DNA of 64,000 bases. Origin: Polyodon spathula. Its lineage: Eukaryota; Chordata; Actinopteri; Acipenseriformes; Polyodontidae. The notes under the pieces are model-generated. The model saw nothing but the letters and a program-made list of their open reading frames with translations, was not told the origin of the DNA and did no database searches. The translations under genes and the position numbers were made by a program. The stretch covers positions 40,510,968 to 40,574,967 of the forward strand of contig NC_054540.1 of NCBI RefSeq assembly GCF_017654505.1, read 5' to 3'. Position 1 is the stretch's first letter; the number at the start of each line of letters is the position of its first letter. Shown here piece by piece: positions 54,325-64,000 of the stretch.

Positions 54325-57300
54325 CTATCTTGATCATTGGACCACATTCTACAACGAGGACTATAAGTATAGACGGGACGGACTGAACTTAAATAACAAG
54401 GGAACCAGTCTACTTGGAGAAAAAATCCTCGAGCAGGTTCAGAAGCATTTACACTAGAAAGGAAGGGGGGAGAAATCAACAAAAAAACAGAAGGGAGACC
54501 ACATCAAAACAAGAACAACAACTCAGGTAAGACAACCATTAAATGTATTTATCTAAATGCTAGAAGTATCAGAAACAAAATTCTAGAACTTGAAGCTACT
54601 GCACTAACAAGTAACTATGATGTGATAGATGTTACAGAAACTTGGTTGTCTGAGAGTGATGGGGACAAATATAATATTTGTGGGTTTACACTGTATAGGA
54701 AAGACAGGCAGGACAGAAGAGGAGAAGGGGTAGCGCTATACATAAGAAACAGTCTTGAAGCCCAGGTGTTAAACCTGGACAAAGAAAATAAAGCCGAATC
54801 AATATGGGTCAGAATAACGGACAAAAATTCAAAGGGCATAATAATAGGAGCATGCTATAGACCGCCAGATTCAGACGGTGAGCACAACTATCTGTTATAC
54901 AATGGCATTAGAAATGCGTGTAGCAAAGGAGAAACCGTACTAATGGGGGATTTCAACTTCCCCCATATAAAATGGGAAAACCCCGTGGGTAGCACGAAGG
55001 ATGAAATTGAAATGGTGGAAATGACAAATGACTGCTTCCTAACACAATTTGTCAAGGCACCGACTAGAGGGGAGGCATGCCTTGAATTAGTCTTTTCAAA
55101 TAACGAAGATAGAATAACTAAAACAGAGGTCAGAGAACCACTGGCAAACTCAGACCACAACATGGTCTCATTTGAAGTGTTTTTTAAAACCCCAAAAGTA
55201 AAGACTAAAGCTAAGGTTTACAATTTTAGAAAAGCAAACTATGAATGTATGAAACAGAGACTAACAGAAGTAGATTAGAGTAAAATAGAGAAAACACCCA
55301 CAGAAAAAGGATGGTTATTCTTCAAAAATGTAGTACTAGAGGCGCAAAACAATTACATCCCTAAAGTAGACAAATCTAAATGTAAAACTAAATTGCCAAA
55401 ATGGTTTAATAGATCAATAAAAAAAAAATATTCAGCGAAAAAAGGCACTTTACAGAGCATTAAAAAAGGACCAAAAAGAAAGTACGCAGAAAGAGAACTG
55501 CAAACGCAAGTCAAAAAGGAAGTTAGAAAGGCCAAGAGAGAAATAGAAATGAACATTGCTAAGGGAGCTAAAACCAATTCCAAAATGTTTTTCCAATATT
55601 ACAACAGCAAGAGAACATTCAAAGAGGAGATTAAATGTTAAAGAGATACAAATGGCAAAATCGTAGATGAAGAAAAAAAATAGCAAATATATTAAATGAT
55701 TACTTTTCACAAGTTTTTACAAAGGAAGATACTGACAACATGCCCCACATGTCATCCAGTTCCTATCCAGTTTTAAATAACTTTAGCATAACTGAGGCAG
55801 AAGTGTTAAAGGGACTAGGAGCTCTTAAAATAAACAAATCCCCTGGGCCGGATGAGATCCTCCCAGTAGTACTCAAAGAAATGAAAGAAGTAATTTACAA
55901 ACCGCTAACCAAGATCATACAGCAGTCTCTTAACACAGGGGTGGTACCCGCAGACTGGAAAATTGCAAACGTAATACCGATCCACAAAAAGGGAAACAAA
56001 ACTGAACCAGGTAACTACAGACCAGCAAGCCTGACTTCCATTATATGCAAACTTATGGAAACTATAATAAGATCCAAAATGGATAATTACCTATATGGTA
56101 ACAGGGTCCTGGGAGACAGTCAACATGGTTTTAGGAAAGGGAGATCGTGCCTAACTAACTTGCTTGATTTTTTTGAGGATGCAACATCGATAATGAATAA
56201 TTGCAAAGCATATGACATGGTTTATTTAGATTTCCAGAAAGCTTTTGACAAAGTCCCGCACAAAAGATTAATTCTCAAACTGAACGCAGTTGGGATTCAA
56301 GGAAACACATGTACATGGATTAGGGAGTGGTTAACATGTAGAAAACAGAAAGTACTGATTAGAGGAGAAACCTCAGAATGGAGTGAGGTAATCAGTGGTG
56401 TACCACAGGGATCAGTATTAGGTCCTCTGCTATTCCTAATCTACATTAATGATTTAGATTTTGGTATAGTAAGCAAACTTGTTAAATTTGCAGACGACAC
56501 AAAAATAGGAGGGGTGGCAAACACTGTTGTAGCAGCAAAGGTCATTCTAAATGATCTAGACAAGATTCAGAACTGGGCAGATACATGGCAAATGACATTT
56601 AATAGAGAAAAGTGTAAGGTACTGCACGCAGGAAATCAAAATGTACATTATAAATATCATACGGGAGATACTGAAAGTGGAGAAGGAATCTATGAAAAAG
56701 ACCTAGGCGTTTTTGTTGACTCAGAAATGTCTTCATCTAGACAATGTGGGGAAGCTATAAAAAAAAGGCTGACAAGATGCTCAAATACATTGTGAAAAGT
56801 GTTGAATTTAAATCAAGGGAAGTAATGTTAAAACTGTGCATTGCACTAGTAAGACCTCATCTTGAATATTGTGTGCAGTTCTGGTCACCTCGCTATAAAA
56901 AAGATATTGCTGCTCTAGAAAGAGTGCAAAGAAGAATAACCAGAATTATTCCGGGCTTAAAAGGCATGTCATATGCAGACAGGCTAAAAGAATTGAATCT
57001 GTTCAGTCTTGAACAAAGAAGACTACGTGGCGACCTAATTCAAGCATTCAAAATTCTAAAAGGTATTGACTTTTTCAGCCTGAAAAAAGAAACAAGGACC
57101 AGGGGTCACAAATGGAGATTAGACAAAGGGGCATTCAGAACAGAAAATAAGAGGCACTTTTTTACACATAGAATTGTGAGGGTCTGGAAGCAACTCCCCT
57201 GTAATGTTATTGAAGCTGACACCCTGGGATCCTTCAAGAAGCTGCTTGATGAGATTCTGGGATCAATAAGCTACTAACAACCAAACGAGCAAGAAGGGCC

Positions 57301-57345
57301 AAATGGCTTCCTCTCGTTTGTAAACTTTCTTATGTTCTTATGTTC
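54325..57345 (+). mobile_element. CR1 copy H, frameshifted, complete 3' end
   Basis: Starts in the ORF1 esterase C-terminus (CACCTATCTTGATCATTGGA), continues through the ORF1 stop, ORF2 and 3' UTR to TTATGTTC repeats near 57345. ORF2 is broken by a TAG in the W-S codon region at 55276, a lost base near 55639, and an extra base near 56760 (run of A after GAAGCTATA). Confidence 0.9.
54622..57277 (+). pseudogene. CR1 ORF2 of copy H
   Basis: Endonuclease segment 54622-55278 ([33 protein letters not shown]), RT segment 55740-56795 ([34 protein letters not shown]) and C-terminal segment 56744-57277 ending LGSISY. A deletion removes SVDPRD before [12 protein letters not shown]. Three or more frame breaks make it inactive. 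Confidence 0.88.
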
Positions 57346-57393
57346 TTACATGCGTACTTAGCAACTGTAAGCTAGCGCATGTATACGTAATAC

Positions 57394-57443
57394 ATCCATT
57401 TGTGACCCCTGGTCCTTGTTCTTTTTTCAGGCTGAAAAAGTCC
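57394..57443 (-). repeat. small CR1 fragment
   Basis: CATTTGTGACCCCTGGTCCT and CAGGCTGAAAAAGTCCC match the CR1 ORF2 C-terminus in minus orientation, about 50 bp after copy H. Confidence 0.8.
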
Positions 57444-57964
57444 CAATGCACCAAACTTGGTTTGTGACACACTACTTGATGACTGCCTTGCTAATGCAGA
57501 ACTCTATGACCAGAGAGCACATCAAGGATTCATTTAACAATGCATTACTTTTCCTTGAAAGTTTTATTTTGTTTCTTCTTTATACATATGTTTTTAACTA
57601 TGGAGCCGTACCTTTATTCTTCTTTCTTTGACAATATGAATAAATGCAATAATAATTTGGATTGTTAGGTTTCTTTTTGTCTTATAACAAATATACATTT
57701 ATGATTGATTTGAAATACTTTAACATACATAATATTAATTGTTAATCTCTTCTCATCATGAATCTAGGGATAATTAAGCTAGAATCGTTAGTTCTTATTG
57801 AGGTATTGTGTTTATTATGGCTAATAATTACATTATGATCTATAATGTTTATTTTATTTCATGGTAATTGGCGAAGACACAGTTGACATAAATCTTAGAT
57901 TTACAACGTAAATATGCACGACATTCTACATATTAAAAAAATCCAAAATACTCACTAAATTCTA
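57444..57964. other. no recognised feature
   Basis: AT-rich. Confidence 0.4.
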
Positions 57965-58165
57965 ATTTAATGAGTAAAAATATGCATTGGAATTTTGCTG
58001 CACAGCTTGTCTGCCTCCCCTAAAACTTCCACTAACAACTACATCTCCGAAAATACAAAGTCTTCAGTTACTAGGAAACTTTACAGAAGAAATGCCAACC
58101 CAACAAACATTATCCAATCTCTGGCTAGCCCTGTTGTCTTGGCCAATCACAGTAAGAATAGGAAA
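57965..58165 (+). repeat. dispersed repeat with ZNF143-like motif, copy 2
   Basis: Shares three blocks with 48030-48150. The motif here is CTACATCTCCGAAAAT, weaker than in copy 1, and a segment of about 90 bp is inserted or retained between blocks. Confidence 0.5.
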
Positions 58166-58384
58166 AATTTGTGCTACAGATAATCCAACTGGAACCATCA
58201 ACAAAGGCAACTGCTAAAAAAAAAGTTCCTATAATATTAAACAAGCTGTTTTATAACTTATTAATGCATTTTCTTATTGTATTTATCTGTATGGCTTTAT
58301 ATTAAAGTTAACATGAAGTTTAACATGTTCACTGAGTTAAAGAATGTAATGTTAAAATATATAATGCTATAAAAAGCATTGTAG

Positions 58385-58600
58385 TTGCATTGTAGAGGAG
58401 GGACCAGCAGGCATTCTCCCTTTGCCAGTGGAGGTAGGAGCGGCAAGCAGTACCATGGCGGTGGAGGCAGAACCAGCCGGTATTCCTCCTGTGCTGGTGG
58501 AGACGTAGGCTGTTGATATTCAGCCTCCCCCCTTTTGGGCTCACTCCCTCTTGTTCTTTAATTACCACTGGCAGAGGATGAGCTGCCGACCTCGCCTCTG
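58385..58600 (-). pseudogene. gag-like fragment of the LTR family
   Basis: Minus strand gives GECLLV and LPPPP motifs like those of the 18.5-18.8 kb region, in broken frames. Confidence 0.45.
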
Positions 58601-58984
58601 CTAGAACACATTTAAATAAAAAAGGAGGGGTACTACATTAAACATAAAAAATAAAAACTAAACAAATACATTTATGACAGGGCTTTGCCCAGCCCCCTTT
58701 TCATGCGCATGACTCTTAGCCCTGTCACACACGTCTATTAGGGTTAAAGAGTAAGTAGCAGGGTTCTTAAAAAAAAATAGCGTTACACTGTTTATATAAC
58801 AGACTTATCATTTTTCTTTTCATTGTCAACATCCTGACAACTTTTTTACCCTTAGAATTAGGCTTGCTACTTTTCAAAAAATTAGACTTAAATAAATTTA
58901 TATAGGATAAACATTGTAAATCCACTCGCTATTTTTTTCTTACCAAAAATAATAATGTTGAACTCATCTCTAGTCTGCATATTT
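58601..58984. other. unassigned
   Basis: GACAGGGCT at 58677 and AGCCCTGTC at 58719 form a short inverted repeat. Otherwise AT-rich. Confidence 0.3.
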
Positions 58985-60040
58985 TTATTTTATTTATTTA
59001 TTTATTATAAATGTAGTCATCGCCAATTTTTTACTTGGGAACGATGGCTGGAACATGCGTCCCACGAAAAGTGCGCCACCAGTCTCATTTTTCACACTGC
59101 GGATCCACAGCGAGGCCGCCAGACCTATAGTGCCGAAGGACAACACAGATCTGTATGGCTCCACTGCAAACCACAGACGCCCTGTCGGACACAGGGGTCG
59201 CTGATGCGCGGTGAACCATGTATTCCCATGCCGACCTGTTGGAAAACATGGATCAAGAATTGATTAGCAGTTAGCTACACATGTGGACTGGCAGAGCCAT
59301 ACTGGTGTTCTTTTCTGAAAAGAGACTAATATTGCAGACTGTTTGGTTCAAATTGCATGTACTGCTAACCACTGATAGAGACGATGCGTCTACAAACTCT
59401 TGCCCAACAATGACTGCACTAACAAGATAACAATGATAACAATGCTGTGGACTAGAAGGGAACAGGCTCTAAAGACTTCAGAGAGATTGAAAGAGATAAT
59501 GCCACTAGGATCAAAGGGGGTCCCAAGAAGATAACAAAAGGCAGATGTATGGACCTTTTGTCTCCAGGAGTGTGAAGAATGCACTGAGTTCAGAGGTTGT
59601 CACACTAGACACACACACACACACTCACACAATAAATTAAATGACCTTTGCAATTGGTTAAGTGTCAGAGAAAGGGGAGGTGGACCTTCTATACAGAAGG
59701 GTATTTAATGTCATGCAAACATTGTAATGATGAGTATTCTGTTTGTCCTGTACCTGGGACCAGACTTCCTGCATATTTCAATAAACCTAACAACTAATTG
59801 AAGAAAAGGACTCTGTGCATTTTCTTGAATCTACTTAATCACCATAATTTTTTTTAAGTTATTTCACGACCTAAGCCCTCCCTACACGGCCGGTGCTCGG
59901 CCAATTGTGCGCTGCCCCCTAGGAACCCCCGGTCACTATCGGCTGTAGCCTGGATTCAAACCTGCGATCTCCAGGCTATAGGGCACATCCTGCACTCCAC
60001 ACGGAGCACTTTTACTGGATGTGCTACTCCGGAGCCCCTT
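58985..60040 (-). repeat. tRNA-derived SINE split by an LTR insertion
   Basis: The head, 60040-59867 on the minus strand, has A-box-like and B-box (GGTTTGAATCC) motifs and CAGGATGTGCCCTATAGCCT, shared with the 33-kb copy. The body and tail continue at 59236-58985. The two parts join at GGTCG, duplicated around the insertion. Confidence 0.75.
59237..59866. mobile_element. solo LTR, 630 bp, with 5-bp target duplication
   Basis: Starts TGTTGGAAAACATGG and ends TTATTTCA, with CGACC at 59232-59236 and 59867-59871. A TTTCAATAAACC polyadenylation motif near 59780 in the plus sense suggests plus orientation. The SINE continues on either side. It has no internal region, as expected after recombination between two LTRs. 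Unrelated to the TGTGGCAAAG family. Confidence 0.85.
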
Positions 60041-60879
60041 CTGTGAAGTTTTTATACTCTCTGTCTGTCCCGTCTCTGTTCCGCTCTGAATGGCTAGGGG
60101 TCGCTGTCAGTCAACACAGTGGTCCCTTAATAGGCTAATGTAGTTTCACAGTGAGTCATTTCATACTGTTCTGACAGATCTCGTTGGCTGAAACACCGCT
60201 AGAATGCTCTCATTCATTTAAATGACTGTCAGTGATCAAGACTGACTGTGCACTTTCATTTCCCAGCTAAAGCACCTGTCATTCAAAGCGCCTACTTTGA
60301 AATTAAAGGGTTAAGGTGTGGTGTAAGCTTTTGCTATTATAGGTATATACAGTGACAGTTACTAGTTTGATTTGAAAATGGGGAGCAAGAGGAAAACACA
60401 TAATGTGTATTGTGCACAATATCCAGTCCGATAGTTGAGGTCTCCACAGCAGGACGAAGCTGACCCGTCTGCCTTGCCTCCAGTGACTGAGTGCTGAAGC
60501 AGGAGAGAGGTGGAGTGCAGAATAATAAGTGCAAGTTAGCTCTGTTAAACTATCTTTAGTTTTGTTCTGTGCATATTATTTTTATCTGTAAATTTACAAA
60601 AGTCTGGTAATACTTTTATATGCTGCATTTTCTATGGTTTATTTGAGACCATGTTTAAATGTCTGTAGGATATTTATCTATACGTATAGCTCCACTGTGA
60701 ACAAACTGTAGGCACAATTGCCTGAAATTAATAACTATTTTTGATATAAGGACATATCTGAACTAATCTATTGGATTCAATTCTGAGCACACAGTATGCA
60801 GTGCAGCATGTGAACTATTGATTGGAGCAGCTGCTGAATCACCAACACGAAGGAGATGGGCAGTGAGCCGTGGGATCAT
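60041..60879. other. no recognised feature
   Basis: AT-rich with no supported gene. Confidence 0.4.
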
Positions 60880-61240
60880 GAGTACACTATCAGAGCATCT
60901 GATAGGAATTTATGGAAGAAACGGAAAGCTGGAGACAGCAGAAGGGAAGTCATAAAGAAGATCATGGGGCCATCCCATGCAGGGTGAGAGCACCCCTGGC
61001 CCAAAACAATGGAAGACAGTTGTGGGGGCATGTTTAGTTCTTTGTGTAAAAATCCTATAAGAGCTGGCAATTTGCAGCAAGAACTTTGTATTGGTTTCTG
61101 AACTGGTTTCTGAGTCTAACTTGGCTCCTAAGAGAAGACAGCGCTAAGCTTTATACCTCTTGACTGCAAGAAGATTATGTACCCTGCAATAAACGAACGT
61201 CAATGAAAGCTCCGTGTTCAGGACTCCTGCTAATAGGAAA
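60880..61240 (+). repeat. possible LTR 3' half
   Basis: AATCCTATAAGAGCTGGCAA (TATA-like) is followed about 130 bp later by CTGCAATAAACGAACG (polyadenylation motif), the spacing of a retroviral-type U3-R. Ends and target duplication were not found. Confidence 0.4.
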
Positions 61241-61508
61241 AAATTATGTTTGTGAGTCAGTTTATCTATGCTTCAAAAAGAACCATTCCCGGCTAGGACA
61301 GAAGCTTCTGTTCCTAGTTTGTATTCATTGCATAACGAGACTGTGTCTGCCTTTGAGGCGAAGCATTCAAAAAGAAAACACAAAGGACGTGTGTGAAACC
61401 CACTTGGGTTTTGAAGTTAAAGGAGCCCAACTTGGGTTTGAAGATTTGAGGAAACGAAGCAAAGACATAACCCCAACGGAACACTTGCTCTGCAGACATT
61501 TGGGATCT

Positions 61509-61588
61509 TCTATTCCTAATCTACATTAATGAGTTAGATTCTGGTATAGCAAGCAAACTTGTTAAATTCGCGGACGAAACAAAAATAA
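61509..61588 (+). repeat. small CR1 fragment (RT catalytic region)
   Basis: TTCCTAATCTACATTAATGA through CTTGTTAAATTCGCGGACGA, encoding KFADETK in place of KFADDTK. Confidence 0.85.
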
Positions 61589-62478
61589 CCAAATAACAAA
61601 CAGAAACAAACACCTAGCTCTACAAGAGCACTAACTACACACAAACAGGAACCTAACTAAAATAGGACAGCTAAGCTGTTTACCTGTAATACCAAAACAC
61701 GTTCACATGAAAAAGGCTTTTACACACTACCTTTAGTTACGGTTGAATCTACATCCAATGAATCAATGAACGAGTGTTTACTGGTGCTGCATTGATATAT
61801 GTGTGAATCGTTATCTTGTGATGATTTTCCTATCTGTACTGTTAGTATTATTATCTAATAAACTGCTACAATATTTTACCTACTTTGTTGTGGTTGAGGG
61901 TATTTTGTATGTTCATTATAATTCCTCGATCTTATACACGTCATTAAATAAAACTAGTATGATGAGGTCTTGATTAAGGTGAATGAATATTCAGATTATT
62001 TAACAGATACTAGTATATTGTCTGTGTTTAATTGGTGATCTAATATGGTAATAGTTGATTAACGCACATTAATTTGAACTATTAATTATTCAAACTAATT
62101 AATTGTTTAAAGTAATTATTAAACAAACTAACATGATTAGCACCACAAAATGTTATTTCAATAAGAATGTTGGTAACCATGGTATTGTTGCATGCTGAAT
62201 ATGATAATGGGGTTTCTCTAAATGAGAAGTTTCTCGATGACATAAAAATTCTGTTTTTTTTTTTAAGGATAAAGGTCGATTTAACCTATGCTCTGCTTGA
62301 ATTGAAATATAAATATAAAGTTAAATATAAAGAAAAATAATATAAAGAAAAAAATTAATTCTTTAAAAAATAAACGTCAATATTAATCGTCGATTTGGCA
62401 AAAAAAAAAAAAAAAAAAAAATCTAATAGTAGCAAGCCTACCTGTAACTTTAAAGTTTGTTTCACAGCTCTTTTCATA
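61589..62478. other. no recognised feature
   Basis: AT-rich; A run at 62400-62421. Confidence 0.4.
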
Positions 62479-62555
62479 ATGTCCGCTCTAGGGCACTGAC
62501 AAAGGAATATTGCCCACATTGTCATGCAGGTAACACAACAATAACTATCCATGAT
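62479..62555 (+). repeat. 80-bp dispersed sequence, copy 2
   Basis: Matches 33168-33250. The LTR of the TGTGGCAAAG family begins right after ATCCATGATGTG. Confidence 0.6.
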
Positions 62556-63145
62556 GTGTGTGGCAAAGTGCCCGCTCCTGTGTGATATTTGGTGTTATAA
62601 GTTGTGTGTTAATGTTGGTGTATAGTCATTGGTACACGGGGCATAAACGGGTCTGTGTAACACAAGTGTTTAAAATGTATATTTGTATTTAGGCATGAGG
62701 ATTGCACAGCACTTCACATGCAAGTAAAAAGTAATAATATATGAACACGGGGAATTGCACTTTATTAATTCACGTGCAGTTGTACCGCGACTCCAATTGA
62801 ATGATTGATTAGCAATCGAGTCTCTGTACAGCTGCATAAAAGCTGCTGTTTTCACCCACTCTGGTTTGTGTGTTCGGTGAGTGGAGAACGGGATTGGAGA
62901 CGGAGGTAATAATAATATCAATAATAATAATCGTTAAAAATATCTGCTCACCGTGTTTGTCTGTGTAGTCTCTATGTTTTGTAAAATGTGCCGTGTCATG
63001 TTTGTCTTGCAACCTTTTATTCTGTCTGTGCACTATTAAATGCTGAGCGAGACCATTCGTTCAGCTCCACCAAACTCCACCTCTCTATCGTTTATTTCCT
63101 GGTTCCTGTTTCTGGTCTGACGTCCCCCACTCCGGCCGTCTTGTG
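62556..63145 (+). repeat. LTR of the TGTGGCAAAG family, plus orientation
   Basis: TGTGGCAAAGTGCCCGCTCC to about CCGTCTTGTGTG, with all family blocks and a GCATAAAAGC promoter-like motif. Its 3' end is altered compared with the TTTGTGACA ending at 606. Confidence 0.75.
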
Positions 63146-63149
63146 TGTG

Positions 63150-63363
63150 GACGCACAGACTCCTCCCTTTTTGGCTGTGGAGCTGGCATTCGCTTCCCCT
63201 TTTTTCTGTGGGCTGCTCTCGGGGCCTTCAGGCGAAGCCACTCCTCTGCATCCTCCACCTCTCCCCGATCGAGGGCCTTCAAAAAAAGAGGGTCTTCATA
63301 GGGACATACATCCCTATTGCCCATACTCCATGCAAGAAGCACAAGATGGAGCCCCTCCTTCAA
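63150..63363 (-). pseudogene. gag-like fragment between inverted LTRs
   Basis: Minus-strand frame with GNRDVCPYEDPLFLKALDRG and a basic stretch, homologous to the fragment near 6.0 kb. It fits as the internal region following the minus-strand LTR to its right, not the plus LTR to its left. Confidence 0.5.
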
Positions 63364-63499
63364 CTCCTCCTGGCGATTATGCTATGGTTGCCTTTCTTCC
63401 TCCCGTTCTTTTTATTTATTTTTTTTCCTAAATGAATTTTTCACCTGCAGTATCCCTGGTCTGACACTTGGAGGTGCTGTTGTCCTGGTTGTGTGAGTT

Positions 63500-63826
63500 T
63501 AAATCAATTATTTACTTAAGGTTTTACTTTCTCCTTTTCCACATCCGTTCTCCACTCACCAAACACACAACCCCAAGTGAGTAAAAATATGCTGCTTTTA
63601 TGCAGCTGTACCTAGACTCAGTTGCTAATCAATCATTCAATTGGAGTCTCGGTACAACTGCACATGAATTAATAAAAGTGCAATTCCCTGTGCTCATATA
63701 TTATTACACTCATGCTACACAGACCCATTTATATTCCGTGTACCAATGACTATACACCAACATTAACACACTACACGTAACATAGAACACAAATAAATAG
63801 CCCAAGGGCGGGGCACTTTGCCACAT
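63500..63826 (-). repeat. LTR of the TGTGGCAAAG family, minus orientation (partial)
   Basis: The 5' half on the minus strand is clear (TGTGGCAAAGTGCCCCGCCC, GAATGATTGATTAGCAACTG, GCATAAAAGCAGCAT). It loses similarity before the usual 3' part. Confidence 0.65.
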
Positions 63827-64000
63827 ATCCATTATGGATTTTTTTTTTTTTTTAATGGGCACTGCTGTGTCTTGGCAGTGCCAGTTATCCCACAGCTGCC
63901 ACAATGTGTGAAAGAGGTGTGGGAAAACACAAGGCAGACACAAAGTTCAATGATGAAACGTCAGCACATGTGCCCAGATCTATTAGCCTGAGTTCAGTTG

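Overview
This is vertebrate nuclear DNA. It has widely spaced coding exons with GT/AG splice sites, AT-rich non-coding sequence, long microsatellites and a heavy load of interspersed repeats. The repeat mix suggests a ray-finned fish, probably a non-teleost lineage such as sturgeon or paddlefish: many young CR1-clade LINEs with 8-bp 3' repeats, Tc1-like transposons, an L1-clade LINE, a DIRS-like tyrosine-recombinase element, a tRNA-derived SINE, and an LTR family whose LTRs begin TGTGGCAAAG. The species is inferred from the repeats, not proven.

The only host gene I can support is the 5' half of an SLC6 sodium/chloride-dependent transporter of the GAT2/GAT3/BGT1 group (best described as slc6a13-like) on the minus strand. 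Four coding exons are visible: 30444-30639 (start codon and TM1), 7162-7296, 4327-4467 and 2713-2800. Their splice phases match and all have AG/GT borders. The gene continues beyond position 1. Its first visible intron is about 23 kb and is filled with mobile elements.

Layout. 1-1216: LTR plus gag-like remnant (minus). 2.7-7.3 kb: SLC6 exons 2-4 of those visible, with a palindromic MITE and another gag-like fragment. 7.9-9.0 kb: a 21-bp minisatellite abutting a Tc1-like transposon. 9.8-17.1 kb: Tc1-like fragments flanking an L1-clade LINE (minus) and a CR1 with an intact esterase ORF1 (plus). 17.4-22.2 kb: a four-part nest, with an LTR element and a CR1 copy inserted into an older CR1, and a further CR1 inside that CR1. 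23-24.3 kb: possible long LTR. 25.3-26.4 kb: old CR1 and LTR. 27.4-29.1 kb: a dispersed element carrying a 44-bp minisatellite, followed by a dead Tc1. 30.4 kb: first SLC6 coding exon. 33 kb: SINE. 34.8-37.7 kb: CR1 with an unbroken ORF2. 38.2-41.6 kb: internally deleted DIRS-like element. 42.3-47.0 kb: two more CR1 copies around an LTR-like segment. 47-54 kb: mostly unassigned, with simple repeats and an unexpanded copy of the 27-kb element. 54.3-57.3 kb: CR1. 58-64 kb: a SINE split by a solo LTR with target duplication, other LTR-like segments, and LTRs in opposite orientation.

Functionally, the window is a transporter gene whose introns hold several generations of selfish elements. I see no tRNA or rRNA gene, no CRISPR array and no bacterial feature.
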